DNA of 64,000 nucleotides from Bacillota bacterium (GTDB taxonomy: Bacteria > Bacillota > Clostridia > Lachnospirales > Lachnospiraceae), in NCBI GenBank assembly GCA_023437715.1, contig JAEZFK010000028.1:62001-126000 (forward strand). The letters run 5' to 3'. A program made the translations under genes and the position numbers. Below are positions 32,174-40,968 of the stretch, piece after piece (the first letter of the stretch is position 1; every line of letters starts with the position of its first letter). Under the pieces are notes generated by a model. The model ran no database searches. It had not been told where the DNA came from and worked only from the letters and a program-made list of their open reading frames with translations.

Positions 32174-32683
32174 TTACAGGCTGCGTCCGCAGCACTTTTT
32201 ATACTTCTTGCCGCTGCCGCATGGACATGGATCGTTTCTTCCGATCTTTGATCCCTTTACAATGGTTCCGGAAGCTTTCTGCTTTTTATAAAGCTCTTTT
32301 CTCTTTTCTTCTGTCAGAATCTCATCCCACTGGGGAAGGTTATACAGCCACTCTGCCTTGGCCTCTACCATATTATAATACAGCTTTTCCGGGTCGATCT
32401 CTATCTTTACCACAGTCTTCTCGTCCATGGTTTCAAGTGGATTCTCATAGCCCTTTAAGCTTTCATTGATGCCGTCTAAAAATCCGGTCATGGTCTGAAT
32501 ATCTGTACCGTATCTCTTGGCCAGCTCTTCAACTGTTCCCTCAACCGCTTCTTCGGGCTTGGAAAGAATATGCTCATAGATTCCTTTTTCTACTTTGAAA
32601 TACTCGGTCCATAATTCTTCTTTTCCTTTATCATCCAGCTCTTCCCCATATGCCAGATTTCTCCAATTTTCTAAAATAGTCAT
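32174..32683 (-). CDS. SEC-C motif protein
   Basis: 169 residues, mostly helical and acidic, ending with the zinc-binding SEC-C motif GRNDPCPCGSGKKYKKCCG, the same as at the SecA C-terminus. Stand-alone SEC-C proteins may bind SecB-like partners or ribosomes; the role of this one is unknown. The ATG at 32683 (AAGGA 10 nt upstream) is preferred over a TTG two codons earlier. Confidence 0.88.
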   Translation of the reverse strand: MTILENWRNLAYGEELDDKGKEELWTEYFKVEKGIYEHILSKPEEAVEGTVEELAKRYGTDIQTMTGFLDGINESLKGYENPLETMDEKTVVKIEIDPEKLYYNMVEAKAEWLYNLPQWDEILTEEKRKELYKKQKASGTIVKGSKIGRNDPCPCGSGKKYKKCCGRSL

Positions 32684-32847
32684 GTTCAAACCATCCTTTT
32701 ATCTGTTATTTCTGGTAATACTCCATCAAACAGTATATAACATCTTTGTGAATTTTGCAAAATGTTTTTTCTGTTTTTGTAATTCCCGGCAGGCAGAAAG
32801 AAGGGAATGGCCCTGAAAAGCCGGTATACGGAAAGATTTTTTCTATA

Positions 32848-35424
32848 CTACAAAGCTTTCCCGCTTAAGCCCAGAAGCTTTACCATCAGGGCCACGCTTC
32901 CCACATTGTAGCCGCTGCAGCCATAGACCGCCTTCAGGCCGGGATTGGTGACGATCAGAAGAGGAAGCTTCTCCGGGTCCACATACATCCTGCGGGCCAA
33001 AGGCTCTACTCCGTCATCAAAGTTTAGATAGCCCACCTGAATTGCCGGCACCGCCTCCAAAACCTTGCGGATGGTCTGGTTATTCAATGACATCTCATTC
33101 TGCATCAGGAAAATAATCCGGGCATCCAGAGAATTTAAAACATCCTTTTGCTCCAGCATTTCATTGAGAACATGCTCGGTTGGCTCCTGCCCCTCAGATA
33201 ATATTGCCAGAATGTTCGCCTTTCCTTCCATGAGCGCCGATGCCAAAACCGTCTGCTCCACCCCACGTTCTTTAAGGGTTATATCAAAATCATCCAGCAT
33301 GTTGTCAACCAGCATGTCCTCCGGGCTTCCGGCACGCAGACGCATGGTCACGGACTTTACCTCATCCTTTTTTAATTCGAAAACATACTCGCTGGCGTTC
33401 TGGTTGCCGCTGGGAAGACGGACAGAGGTAATGAGACGGTAGATACCGGGTTCTAAATCCAGCTTCAAAACACCGCCGGAAAATTTCACTCCCGTATAAT
33501 CCAGAGACACAAACTGTCCTTCCTTCCATCTTCCGATGGTCCATGTCTGATAATAGGTCCACTGGCTGTCTGTTTCTCCATTAAGCACAAGCATTCCGCT
33601 CTCCTGGATCCTGTCCTCTAATATCTCTGTCTCTTCTGAGACCGGTACAAATTTCCCGGCCTCATAAACTTCCGCTTCCAGATTCACCGGATTCATCCTG
33701 GCCGGAATGCCCAGGGTCCTGCAGACGGCAACAAATAAGATTCTCTGGCTCAGGGGATTGCCCTGCAAAAGCTTAAGGCTTCCCACGGGAGTGGAGCAGA
33801 TCGTCTTGTAATCCAGCTTCGGCTCAAAACCGATGTGCTGCTTTACATATTTCCAAATGTTCTCCGGGTTCTTCCGGAACTCTTCCTTTTCTTTTTCACT
33901 GAAAAATCCCTCAATAAAGGGCCGGTAAGCCGTCATCTCCTCCAGCAGAATTCTGGGGCAGAGAATATATTTTACATAAACATCCAGATTTCCATTCTCT
34001 TCCCACTCCCTGCGGTATGGAGAAGCTTCTGTCAAATGACTTTCCAGTACCTCCGCTTTGGCATCCTTGTAATCCTTTACAGTCAGGCTGTGGAGCATGG
34101 CCTTGCGGTCAGGATTCTGATCCTTATTGAGGAATTTATAAATCTCATTAAAGTTACCGGCGGACAGCCGGAGGATCTCCTCTTCTCCCGGATAGGCGGA
34201 AGCCTCTTTTTCCTTAAAGTATGCGGCAATTCTGCTTTCCCGCAGCTGATTGGCCTCCTGAACCCGTTTTCTGTTTTTCTCCTTTTGTTCCTTTGTAAGC
34301 TTTACCGGATTCATGGGATAATCCTTTGGCGCCCTGACATCCACATCAGTCCAGACTTCCTTTCCAGCGGCCTGGCTCTCTTTATTTAAAACCAGCACAG
34401 CGCTGTCCCCATTCTCCGGGGAAATCCAGGCTTCACACCAGAGCTCCTCTTTCATGGCACGGACATGAATATCTCCAAGACCGGCAGTGATGGAAACCTT
34501 TCCCATACTGTCCGTATACAGATTTACCACGCTGCAGTATTCCGCCATATTGAGAATCTCAAAGGAAACATGAACGTTCTCTGCCGGCATTCCAGCTTCG
34601 TCAAGGACCTGGACTTCATAGGATCTGGTCAGGGCATAGGTGGCGGTTCCATTATAATAAACCATTAAATCTTCCCGGCCCAGACATTCCGTCTCTGAAT
34701 CACCGGAATAATCGGAAAAGGTTCTGGTGTGCACCAGCAGCGCCCTGGAAGAGGCATTGGTAAACCAGCCCTTGTCCAGCACTTCCTCCGGCTCGCATGC
34801 ACCCAGGAAATGCCATTTTCCGTCCACAAACACCTCAACCCACGCATGATTGTCATCACAATGAGCCCATCTGGGCGTATATACCTGTCTGGCAGGAATT
34901 CCCACGCTTCGGAAAGCCGTTACCGCAAAGGTGGATTCCTCGCCGCATCTGCCTTTTCCTGATTTATACACGGTTACAGGAGATATGGTTCTGTTGTCGG
35001 AGGCCTCATAGGTTCCGTTTTCCGCACACCAGTAATTGATTTCCAGCACCGCTTCTCTTACGGAAAGCCCTTTGATCCGGTCAATCAGCTTATAATAGAA
35101 AAAGCTGCGGCAGTCCTCGATATTCTCCGTATTTACCCGGTAATATAAAATGTGATGCAGGAAAATATCTTCCGGAATCCCCTGACACCATTCCATACAG
35201 TCATAAACCATAAGGGAATGCCTTACAAATCCAAGAAATACAGAAAAATCATACTCTCCGGCATCCCTCAGGGGCATTGTCCCATATAAAAATTTCATGA
35301 GCACCTGTTCTTCCGGGCTACAGCCTTCCATGGCTTTCTCAATTTCTCCCTTAAGATCTTTCAGAAAAGGGAGCCTGAGTTCATATTTTTCCTGGGCATA
35401 TCTCTGCAAATGTTCTGAAAACAT
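32848..35424 (-). CDS. Large transglutaminase-like protein with degenerate second copy and thioredoxin-like tail
   Basis: 858 residues from the ATG at 35424 (AAGGAG 9 nt upstream). The transglutaminase core has the nucleophile in KGRCGEES (Cys about 160) and the His in CDDNHAWVEVF (about 193), followed by GACEPEEVLDKGWF. A beta-rich domain follows (about 245-360). A second transglutaminase-like stretch (LKLLQGNPLSQRILFVAV, then GIPARMNPV) lacks the Cys. The end (about 730-850) looks thioredoxin-like (NILAILSEGQEP, LPLLIVTNPG) without a CxxC. No signal peptide, so probably cytosolic peptide or protein processing. Next to DeoR, CutC and the peptide permease genes. Confidence 0.82.
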   Translation of the reverse strand: MFSEHLQRYAQEKYELRLPFLKDLKGEIEKAMEGCSPEEQVLMKFLYGTMPLRDAGEYDFSVFLGFVRHSLMVYDCMEWCQGIPEDIFLHHILYYRVNTENIEDCRSFFYYKLIDRIKGLSVREAVLEINYWCAENGTYEASDNRTISPVTVYKSGKGRCGEESTFAVTAFRSVGIPARQVYTPRWAHCDDNHAWVEVFVDGKWHFLGACEPEEVLDKGWFTNASSRALLVHTRTFSDYSGDSETECLGREDLMVYYNGTATYALTRSYEVQVLDEAGMPAENVHVSFEILNMAEYCSVVNLYTDSMGKVSITAGLGDIHVRAMKEELWCEAWISPENGDSAVLVLNKESQAAGKEVWTDVDVRAPKDYPMNPVKLTKEQKEKNRKRVQEANQLRESRIAAYFKEKEASAYPGEEEILRLSAGNFNEIYKFLNKDQNPDRKAMLHSLTVKDYKDAKAEVLESHLTEASPYRREWEENGNLDVYVKYILCPRILLEEMTAYRPFIEGFFSEKEKEEFRKNPENIWKYVKQHIGFEPKLDYKTICSTPVGSLKLLQGNPLSQRILFVAVCRTLGIPARMNPVNLEAEVYEAGKFVPVSEETEILEDRIQESGMLVLNGETDSQWTYYQTWTIGRWKEGQFVSLDYTGVKFSGGVLKLDLEPGIYRLITSVRLPSGNQNASEYVFELKKDEVKSVTMRLRAGSPEDMLVDNMLDDFDITLKERGVEQTVLASALMEGKANILAILSEGQEPTEHVLNEMLEQKDVLNSLDARIIFLMQNEMSLNNQTIRKVLEAVPAIQVGYLNFDDGVEPLARRMYVDPEKLPLLIVTNPGLKAVYGCSGYNVGSVALMVKLLGLSGKAL

Positions 35425-35458
35425 TACGAAATTCTCCTTTGCGAAATCAAATGATTGT

Positions 35459-36220
35459 TTACAGGATGGTAACTCCTGCTGAGTAAAGCCTTTTGGATGT
35501 GGCTTCATCGGGCATGGAATCTGTAATGATTCCGTCTATATCATCGAAATGAGCAAATTTATAGGAATCATTAAAATAAAATTTATCTTTTTCCATTACC
35601 AGATACTTGTGCCTGCTGCTGGCAATGGCTGCTTTCTTTGTCAGCCCATCCTCTACGCCCAGGGTGGTAATGGAATTATCCGTGAGATCCAGGCCGCAGG
35701 TTCCGATAAATGCCCGGTCAAAGCTGTACTGTTTGATGATCTCAATGGCGGCCGCCCCCATAAAGCCATTTACCGTGCGGTACATGATCCCTCCTGTACC
35801 GATGGCGACGATATTGGGATTCACGGCCAGTGTCTGCATGATGTCGATCATATTCGTCACTACAGTCACCCTCTTGTGGGACTTTGCAAGCAGCTCCGCC
35901 ACCATAATATTCGTGGTGGAAATATCCAGGAATATGGTTTCATTGCCGCCTATGAGTTCAAAAGCCTTTTGGGCAATTAACTTCTTTTTCTCGATATTCG
36001 TATCCCTTCGATCGATAACATCCCGTTTCAGGGGATAGTCCTGAGACAGCAACGCCCCTCCATAGGTCCGTTTCAGTTTTCCGGCGTTTTCCAGATTTTT
36101 CAGATCCTTTCGTATGCAGTCCTCTGTCACCTGAAAAAGGGCGCTCAAATCCTTTACCTTCACCATTCCCTGATCCTGAAGAATCTGTAAAATCCTGTCT
36201 AAACGCTCTTCCGTAAACAT
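35459..36220 (-). CDS. DeoR/GlpR-family transcriptional regulator
   Basis: 253 residues. The N-terminal helix-turn-helix (ERLDRILQILQDQGMVKVKDL, LFQVTEDCIRKDLKNLE as separate stretches) includes most of the DeoR pattern. The C-terminal sugar-phosphate-isomerase-like sensor domain contains NETIFLDISTTN and IGTCGLDLTDNSIT. These regulators usually respond to phosphorylated sugars. GGAGGAG lies before the ATG, and the gene overlaps cutC by 22 bp. Target unknown, possibly its own operon. Confidence 0.92.
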   Translation of the reverse strand: MFTEERLDRILQILQDQGMVKVKDLSALFQVTEDCIRKDLKNLENAGKLKRTYGGALLSQDYPLKRDVIDRRDTNIEKKKLIAQKAFELIGGNETIFLDISTTNIMVAELLAKSHKRVTVVTNMIDIMQTLAVNPNIVAIGTGGIMYRTVNGFMGAAAIEIIKQYSFDRAFIGTCGLDLTDNSITTLGVEDGLTKKAAIASSRHKYLVMEKDKFYFNDSYKFAHFDDIDGIITDSMPDEATSKRLYSAGVTIL

Positions 36221-36966
36221 ACTTTCTCCTCCATCAGCCTTTTTGCCCGGCGTATCTCTTCCTCATCAGTACGGAAGATATCATACTCTCCGATTCCCGG
36301 GATGCCCATACTCACATTTTCTTTCCGGTAAATCATGCCGCTGTCCACGATTACCTTGCCTGACATGTGAAAGCACCGGGCGTCTATCTCATCCATCAGA
36401 CAGGCCATGGCGTCCACATTGACTCCGCTGCCCGCCATAATATCAATTTTACCCTTCGCCCGGCGGATCAGTTCCCCCAGAAGCCGCTTTCCCTCAAGGC
36501 AGGTGTTCTGCTGGCCAGAGGTCAGTATGGTATCCGCCCCCGCTTCTATGGCCTCCTCAAGGCTTCTGTAAGGGTCCCGGCACACATCAAACGCACGGTG
36601 AAGAGTCATATTTCCTGTCCCTGCCTTTTCCTTAAGGACCTTCAGTCTCTCCACATCGAGGTTTCCATCGGGCTTTAAAAAGCCTACCACAATGCCGTCT
36701 GCACCAAGACTCCGAAACATTTGGGCGTCTTCAGCAATCATCTGAAATTCATAATCTGTATACAAAAAATCTCCATACCGGGGCCGTATCAGCACGTTTA
36801 TGGGAATATCACAGGCTTTGCGGATTTGCTTAAACTGGCTTACGCCAGGAGTAGTTCCTCCAATTACCAGATTTGCACAGAGCTCCAGCCTTTGGGCTCC
36901 CCCCCGCACTGCCGCTATTGCAGACTCCACAGAATCCACGCAGACCTCCAAGATATAGTCTTTCAT
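36199..36966 (-). CDS. cutC: CutC-family TIM-barrel protein
   Basis: 255 residues, full length. The opening LEVCVDSVESAIAAVRGGA, then RLELCANLVIGGTTPG, the middle RPRYGDFLYTDYE and HRAFDVCRDP, and GADTILTSGQQNTCLEG define CutC. The family was named for copper homeostasis, but its enzymatic role is uncertain. Here it is coupled to a sugar-type DeoR regulator, which fits a metabolic rather than a metal role. It starts 38 bp after oppF with AGGAG upstream. Confidence 0.9.
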   Translation of the reverse strand: MKDYILEVCVDSVESAIAAVRGGAQRLELCANLVIGGTTPGVSQFKQIRKACDIPINVLIRPRYGDFLYTDYEFQMIAEDAQMFRSLGADGIVVGFLKPDGNLDVERLKVLKEKAGTGNMTLHRAFDVCRDPYRSLEEAIEAGADTILTSGQQNTCLEGKRLLGELIRRAKGKIDIMAGSGVNVDAMACLMDEIDARCFHMSGKVIVDSGMIYRKENVSMGIPGIGEYDIFRTDEEEIRRAKRLMEEKVCLRKSV

Positions 36967-37004
36967 CGTTTTCTCCTAACAATATATTTTTCATTGCCTG
37001 CATG

Positions 37005-37973
37005 TCACTCCGCCTTATGGCAGGCTGCAAAATGTCCCGGCCTTACTTCTTTCATCTCCGGCGCCTTTTCCCTGCATAATTCCTCTGCATAAGGACAGCG
37101 GGAAGCAAAACGGCATCCTTCCGATAAATGAATGGGATTTGGAAGACTTCCCTCCAGCATGATCCGGCTGCGGCTCTTTTCCACGTCCGGGTCAGGAATG
37201 GGAATTGCGGAAAGCAATGCCTGTGTATAGGGATGCACAGGGTCTTCAAACAGGCTTTCACTGTCTGCCAGCTCCACCAGACCTCCCAGATACATGACGC
37301 CGATCCGGTCACTGATATGCTTGACCATGGAAAGATCGTGAGCGATGAAGAGATAAGTAAGACCTCTCTTCTCCTGCAGCTCTTTCAGCAGATTAATTAC
37401 CTGGGCCTGAATGGAAACATCAAGGGCGGAGATCGGTTCATCGCAGATCACAAACTCCGGGTCCACAGCCAATGCCCTGGCTATGCCGACCCTCTGGCGC
37501 TGTCCGCCGGAAAATTCGTGGGGAAAACGGTTTGCATGTTCCTCAGAAAGCCCTACTGTCTCCAGAAGCTCAAATACCTTCCTTTTCCGCTCCTGTCCCT
37601 TTAAGATTCCATGGGCGTCTATTCCCTCTGCAATAATATCCATGACTTTCATCCGCGGATTCAGGGAAGCATAGGGATCCTGGAAAATCATCTGCATTTT
37701 TCTGGTGAATTCATGGCGGTCCGCCTGGGATAAGCTGCCGTTAATTTCCCGTCCGTCATATATGATCGTTCCATCCGTGGGCTCATACAGCTGGATCACG
37801 GTCCGCCCGAAAGTAGACTTTCCGCAGCCGCTCTCTCCTACCAGTCCCAGGGTTTCTCCCTTAAAAATCTCCAGACTGACATCCTCTACCGCTTTTAAGG
37901 TCTGGTTTTTTCCCACATGGAAATATTTTTTCAAATGCTTTACTTCTAATAAAGGTCTCTTTTCTGCCGACAT
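37005..37973 (-). CDS. oppF: Oligopeptide/dipeptide ABC transporter ATPase OppF
   Basis: 322 residues with Walker A (GESGCGKST), signature LSGGQ-type (FSGGQRQRVGIARALA), Walker B (FVICDEPISALD) and the OppF/DppF C-terminal peptide-transporter extension with its cysteine cluster (CRFASRCPYAEELC). Powers uptake through OppBC. The last gene of the permease set; cutC follows by 38 bp. Confidence 0.95.
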   Translation of the reverse strand: MSAEKRPLLEVKHLKKYFHVGKNQTLKAVEDVSLEIFKGETLGLVGESGCGKSTFGRTVIQLYEPTDGTIIYDGREINGSLSQADRHEFTRKMQMIFQDPYASLNPRMKVMDIIAEGIDAHGILKGQERKRKVFELLETVGLSEEHANRFPHEFSGGQRQRVGIARALAVDPEFVICDEPISALDVSIQAQVINLLKELQEKRGLTYLFIAHDLSMVKHISDRIGVMYLGGLVELADSESLFEDPVHPYTQALLSAIPIPDPDVEKSRSRIMLEGSLPNPIHLSEGCRFASRCPYAEELCREKAPEMKEVRPGHFAACHKAE

Positions 37974-37985
37974 AATGATTTCCTC

Positions 37986-38981
37986 CTATTCCCTGAGGGC
38001 CTTTGCCCGCTCATCAAGAAGCCAGCAGCGCGCATGATGGCTTTCTCCACAGAGCATATCCTCAGGAGGATACTGCCTGCAGACCTCCATGGTCTTTGTG
38101 CATCTGGCAGCAAATGGGCAGCCCTTTGGCGGTTCCATCAAATCCGGAGGCGTCCCCGGAATAGCCGTCAGCTCGCTTCCCTTTTCCGAAGCCTTTGGTA
38201 TGGATGCCAAAAGCCCTTTCGTATAAGGGTGAGCGGTTTCATAAAACAATTCTCTCACACCGGCCGTCTCCACCAGCTGTCCGCCGTACATAACGGCAAC
38301 CCGGTCTGCAATATTGGCCACAACGCCCAGATTGTGGGTGATAATAATAATGGAGGTTTTAATTTTTTTCTGTAAATCCCTCATTAAGTCCAGGATCTGA
38401 GCCTGAATGGTTACATCCAGGGCCGTGGTAGGCTCATCGGCGATCAAAATCTTGGGATCGCAGGCCAAGGCCACCGCGATCACAACCCTTTGTCTCATAC
38501 CCCCGGAAAGCTGATGGGGATACTGGTCAAACCTTGCCTCCGGATTTGAAATTCCGACCAGAGAAATCAGCTCAAGGGCACGGTCCTTCATCTGGGCCTT
38601 TGTCATATCCTTCCGGTGTTCTTTTAATACCTCCACAATCTGCTTCCCGATAGTCATGGTGGGGTTTAAAGAGGTCATTGGGTCCTGGAATATCATGGAA
38701 ATATCAGATCCCCTTACTGACTGCATCTGCCGTTCACCGTATTTTGCAAGATCCTTTCCTTCCAAAAGAATACTGCCTTCCACGATTTTTCCGTTCTTTG
38801 GAAGCAAGCCCATAATGCTTTTTACGGAAATGGACTTTCCGGAACCGGATTCCCCTACGATTGCCAGAGTCTCCTGTTCATCCAGATGGAAGCTGATTCC
38901 CCGGACCGCCTGAACCATGCCGTGCTGTGTCTCTATATGTACCCGTAACTGATTGACTTCTAATAATCTGCTCACTGACAT
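37986..38981 (-). CDS. oppD: Oligopeptide/dipeptide ABC transporter ATPase OppD
   Basis: 331 residues with Walker A (GESGSGKSISV), signature LSGGMRQRV, Walker B (ILIADEPTTALD) and the C-terminal cysteine motif (KGCPFAARCTKTMEVC). Pairs with OppF. The ATG follows the oppC stop by 5 bp with a modest RBS. Confidence 0.95.
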   Translation of the reverse strand: MSVSRLLEVNQLRVHIETQHGMVQAVRGISFHLDEQETLAIVGESGSGKSISVKSIMGLLPKNGKIVEGSILLEGKDLAKYGERQMQSVRGSDISMIFQDPMTSLNPTMTIGKQIVEVLKEHRKDMTKAQMKDRALELISLVGISNPEARFDQYPHQLSGGMRQRVVIAVALACDPKILIADEPTTALDVTIQAQILDLMRDLQKKIKTSIIIITHNLGVVANIADRVAVMYGGQLVETAGVRELFYETAHPYTKGLLASIPKASEKGSELTAIPGTPPDLMEPPKGCPFAARCTKTMEVCRQYPPEDMLCGESHHARCWLLDERAKALRE

Positions 38982-38986
38982 TTCAC

Positions 38987-39892
38987 CTACTTTCTCATTC
39001 TTGGGTCCAGCGCATCACGCAGGCCGTCTCCAAGAATACTGAAACATACCATAATGAGGACAATAACGATGGCTGGGAAAATCAGTACGTGGGGGAAATT
39101 GCGAAGCACCTGGTATCCGTTATTGATCAAAACTCCCAGAGAAGCTTTCGGTTCCTGCATACCAATACCGATAAAGCTTAAAAAGGCTTCTGTAAATATG
39201 GCGGACGGAATGGTGAACATGGCATTAATGACAATCACCCCAACCGTATTGGGTATCAGATGCTTCCAGATAATCCTGGAAGTGCCTGTTCCCAGAACCC
39301 GGGCAGCCAGCACAAATTCCTGGTTCTTAAGCTTTAAAATCTCCGCCCGGACCAGACGGGCCATATTCACCCAGCCCGTAATGGAAAGTGCCACCACAAT
39401 CGTCCAGATGCCGGCCGGCATAATCATCATCAAAAGGATCACGATAATCAGATGGGGAATTCCTACCAGTATTTCAATGATACGCTGCATAACGGCATCC
39501 ACTTTTCCGCCTATGAGAGCGGAAACCGCACCATAGGTCACCCCAACGGTCAAATCCAAAAGAGCTGCCACAAATGCAATCAGCAGGGATATCCGGGTCC
39601 CCATCCAGGTTCTGACCCAGAGATCCCGGCCGAACTGGTCTGTTCCAAACAGATGCGTGATGGAAGGAATCTGGTATATAATATCATAATTGGTTTCTTT
39701 ATAAGAATAACCGGAAAACACCGGAGCCAGTATTGCCAGAAGTCCGATTGCAATTAAAGTAAACAGGCTGGCAACCGCCGCTTTATTTTTCTTCAAACGA
39801 AGCCAGCCCTCCTGGAAAGCGGTCAAATTAGGATGGGCAATATGTTCTTTTTCGGATTCATCCACATGAACCCTCACAAATAATTCGTCCAT
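38987..39892 (-). CDS. oppC: Oligopeptide ABC transporter permease OppC
   Basis: 301 residues. The N-terminal OppC/DppC domain (TAFQEGWLRLKKNKAAVASL) precedes six membrane helices with the EAA loop (VRAEILKLKNQEFVLAARVLG). FGTDQFGRDLWVRTWMGTRIS is typical. The ATG at 39892 is chosen for its GGAGG spacing; an in-frame GTG lies two codons earlier. Starts 2 bp after oppB. Confidence 0.95.
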   Translation of the reverse strand: MDELFVRVHVDESEKEHIAHPNLTAFQEGWLRLKKNKAAVASLFTLIAIGLLAILAPVFSGYSYKETNYDIIYQIPSITHLFGTDQFGRDLWVRTWMGTRISLLIAFVAALLDLTVGVTYGAVSALIGGKVDAVMQRIIEILVGIPHLIIVILLMMIMPAGIWTIVVALSITGWVNMARLVRAEILKLKNQEFVLAARVLGTGTSRIIWKHLIPNTVGVIVINAMFTIPSAIFTEAFLSFIGIGMQEPKASLGVLINNGYQVLRNFPHVLIFPAIVIVLIMVCFSILGDGLRDALDPRMRK

Positions 39893-39894
39893 GC

Positions 39895-40833
39895 TCACTC
39901 CTCCTTACCGGCCGCCAGACGGATTCTGGGATCAATCAGGGAATAGGCGATATCCACGATCAACGCCACAAAAATATAGAAAGCGCTGTAAAAAATCGTG
40001 ATTCCCATGATTGTAGAATAGTCATTGGCCTTAATGCTGTCTACAAATAAGCTGCCGATTCCCGGGATGGTGTAAATATTTTCTACTGCCAGGGATCCGG
40101 TCAGAAGATTTACAACAATAGGGCCCAGAATCGTTACTACAGGGATAATGGAGTTTCTTACCGCATGCCGCATAAGCACTTTCATGGGGCTGAGGCCCTT
40201 TGCTTTGGCGGTAACAATGTAATCCTGCTCCAATACCTCCAGCATCTCTGTCCTGATGAACCGGGCGACCATGGCCGTGGCAGAAAAGGACAGGGCAACG
40301 GACGGAAGAACCGAGCATTTCCAGTCAGTCCAAAAGCCCACGGGAAGAATCCCCCATTTTAGGGCCACATAGTACTGCAGCAGGGCCGCAGCCACAAAAT
40401 TAGGCACAGAGACTCCAAGCACAGCCACAATCATGGTAAAATAGTCGATTCCGCTGTTGTGCCTCCACGCCGCAATAATTCCCAATATGAGGCCAAGGGC
40501 CAGACCGATCAATACTGCCTGAAGACCGATCAGGGCCGAAGGACCGATTCTTCCTCCAATTACGGTGGATACCTTTTGTCCGGTGTAGGTAAAGGAGGTT
40601 CCAAAATCTCCATGGAGAATGTTTCCCATATACTTTACATACTGCCTGGGCAGGGATTCGTTCAATCCATACTGCTCTAAAATAACTTGCTGCTGCTGCG
40701 CAGACATTAAATTAAAACGTTCCGCATCAAAAGGAGAGCCTGGCAGCTTTTTCATCAGAAAAAAAGTCGCCGTTACAATGACCCATAATGTCAGCACCAG
40801 ATAAACCAGCCGCTTGCAGATATATTTTATCAT
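39895..40833 (-). CDS. oppB: Oligopeptide ABC transporter permease OppB
   Basis: 312 residues with six membrane helices, the N-terminal LPGSPFDAERF segment and the EAA loop (VRNSIIPVVTILGP; EQDYIVTAKAKGLSPMKVLM). GGAGG lies 7 nt before the ATG. Lies 135 bp after oppA, with a hairpin between that should lower read-through. Confidence 0.95.
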   Translation of the reverse strand: MIKYICKRLVYLVLTLWVIVTATFFLMKKLPGSPFDAERFNLMSAQQQQVILEQYGLNESLPRQYVKYMGNILHGDFGTSFTYTGQKVSTVIGGRIGPSALIGLQAVLIGLALGLILGIIAAWRHNSGIDYFTMIVAVLGVSVPNFVAAALLQYYVALKWGILPVGFWTDWKCSVLPSVALSFSATAMVARFIRTEMLEVLEQDYIVTAKAKGLSPMKVLMRHAVRNSIIPVVTILGPIVVNLLTGSLAVENIYTIPGIGSLFVDSIKANDYSTIMGITIFYSAFYIFVALIVDIAYSLIDPRIRLAAGKEE

Positions 40834-40874
40834 GCTGCGTCCTCCTTTGCATTCCTATTTTCATGAGATTTCAA

Positions 40875-40919
40875 AAAGAGCCGTCCTTCTCCAATTTTGA
40901 AAAAGAAGGGGCGGCTCTT
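40875..40919 (-). terminator. Hairpin between oppA and oppB
   Basis: AAAGAGCCGTCCTTCT pairs with AGAAGGGGCGGCTCTT with one bulge. Hairpins here commonly give more binding-protein mRNA than permease mRNA by partial termination or 3' protection; that role is inferred. Confidence 0.7.
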
Positions 40920-40968
40920 CTCATTTCCCGCATTCTATTTGTCAGGGCAAACCTCTGCCCGCCGCGGA

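Noticed and set aside
33835..34389. A 184-residue hydrophobic frame antisense to the transglutaminase-like gene
   Set aside because: Overlaps fully with a protein carrying conserved motifs; antisense of acidic coding often looks hydrophobic.
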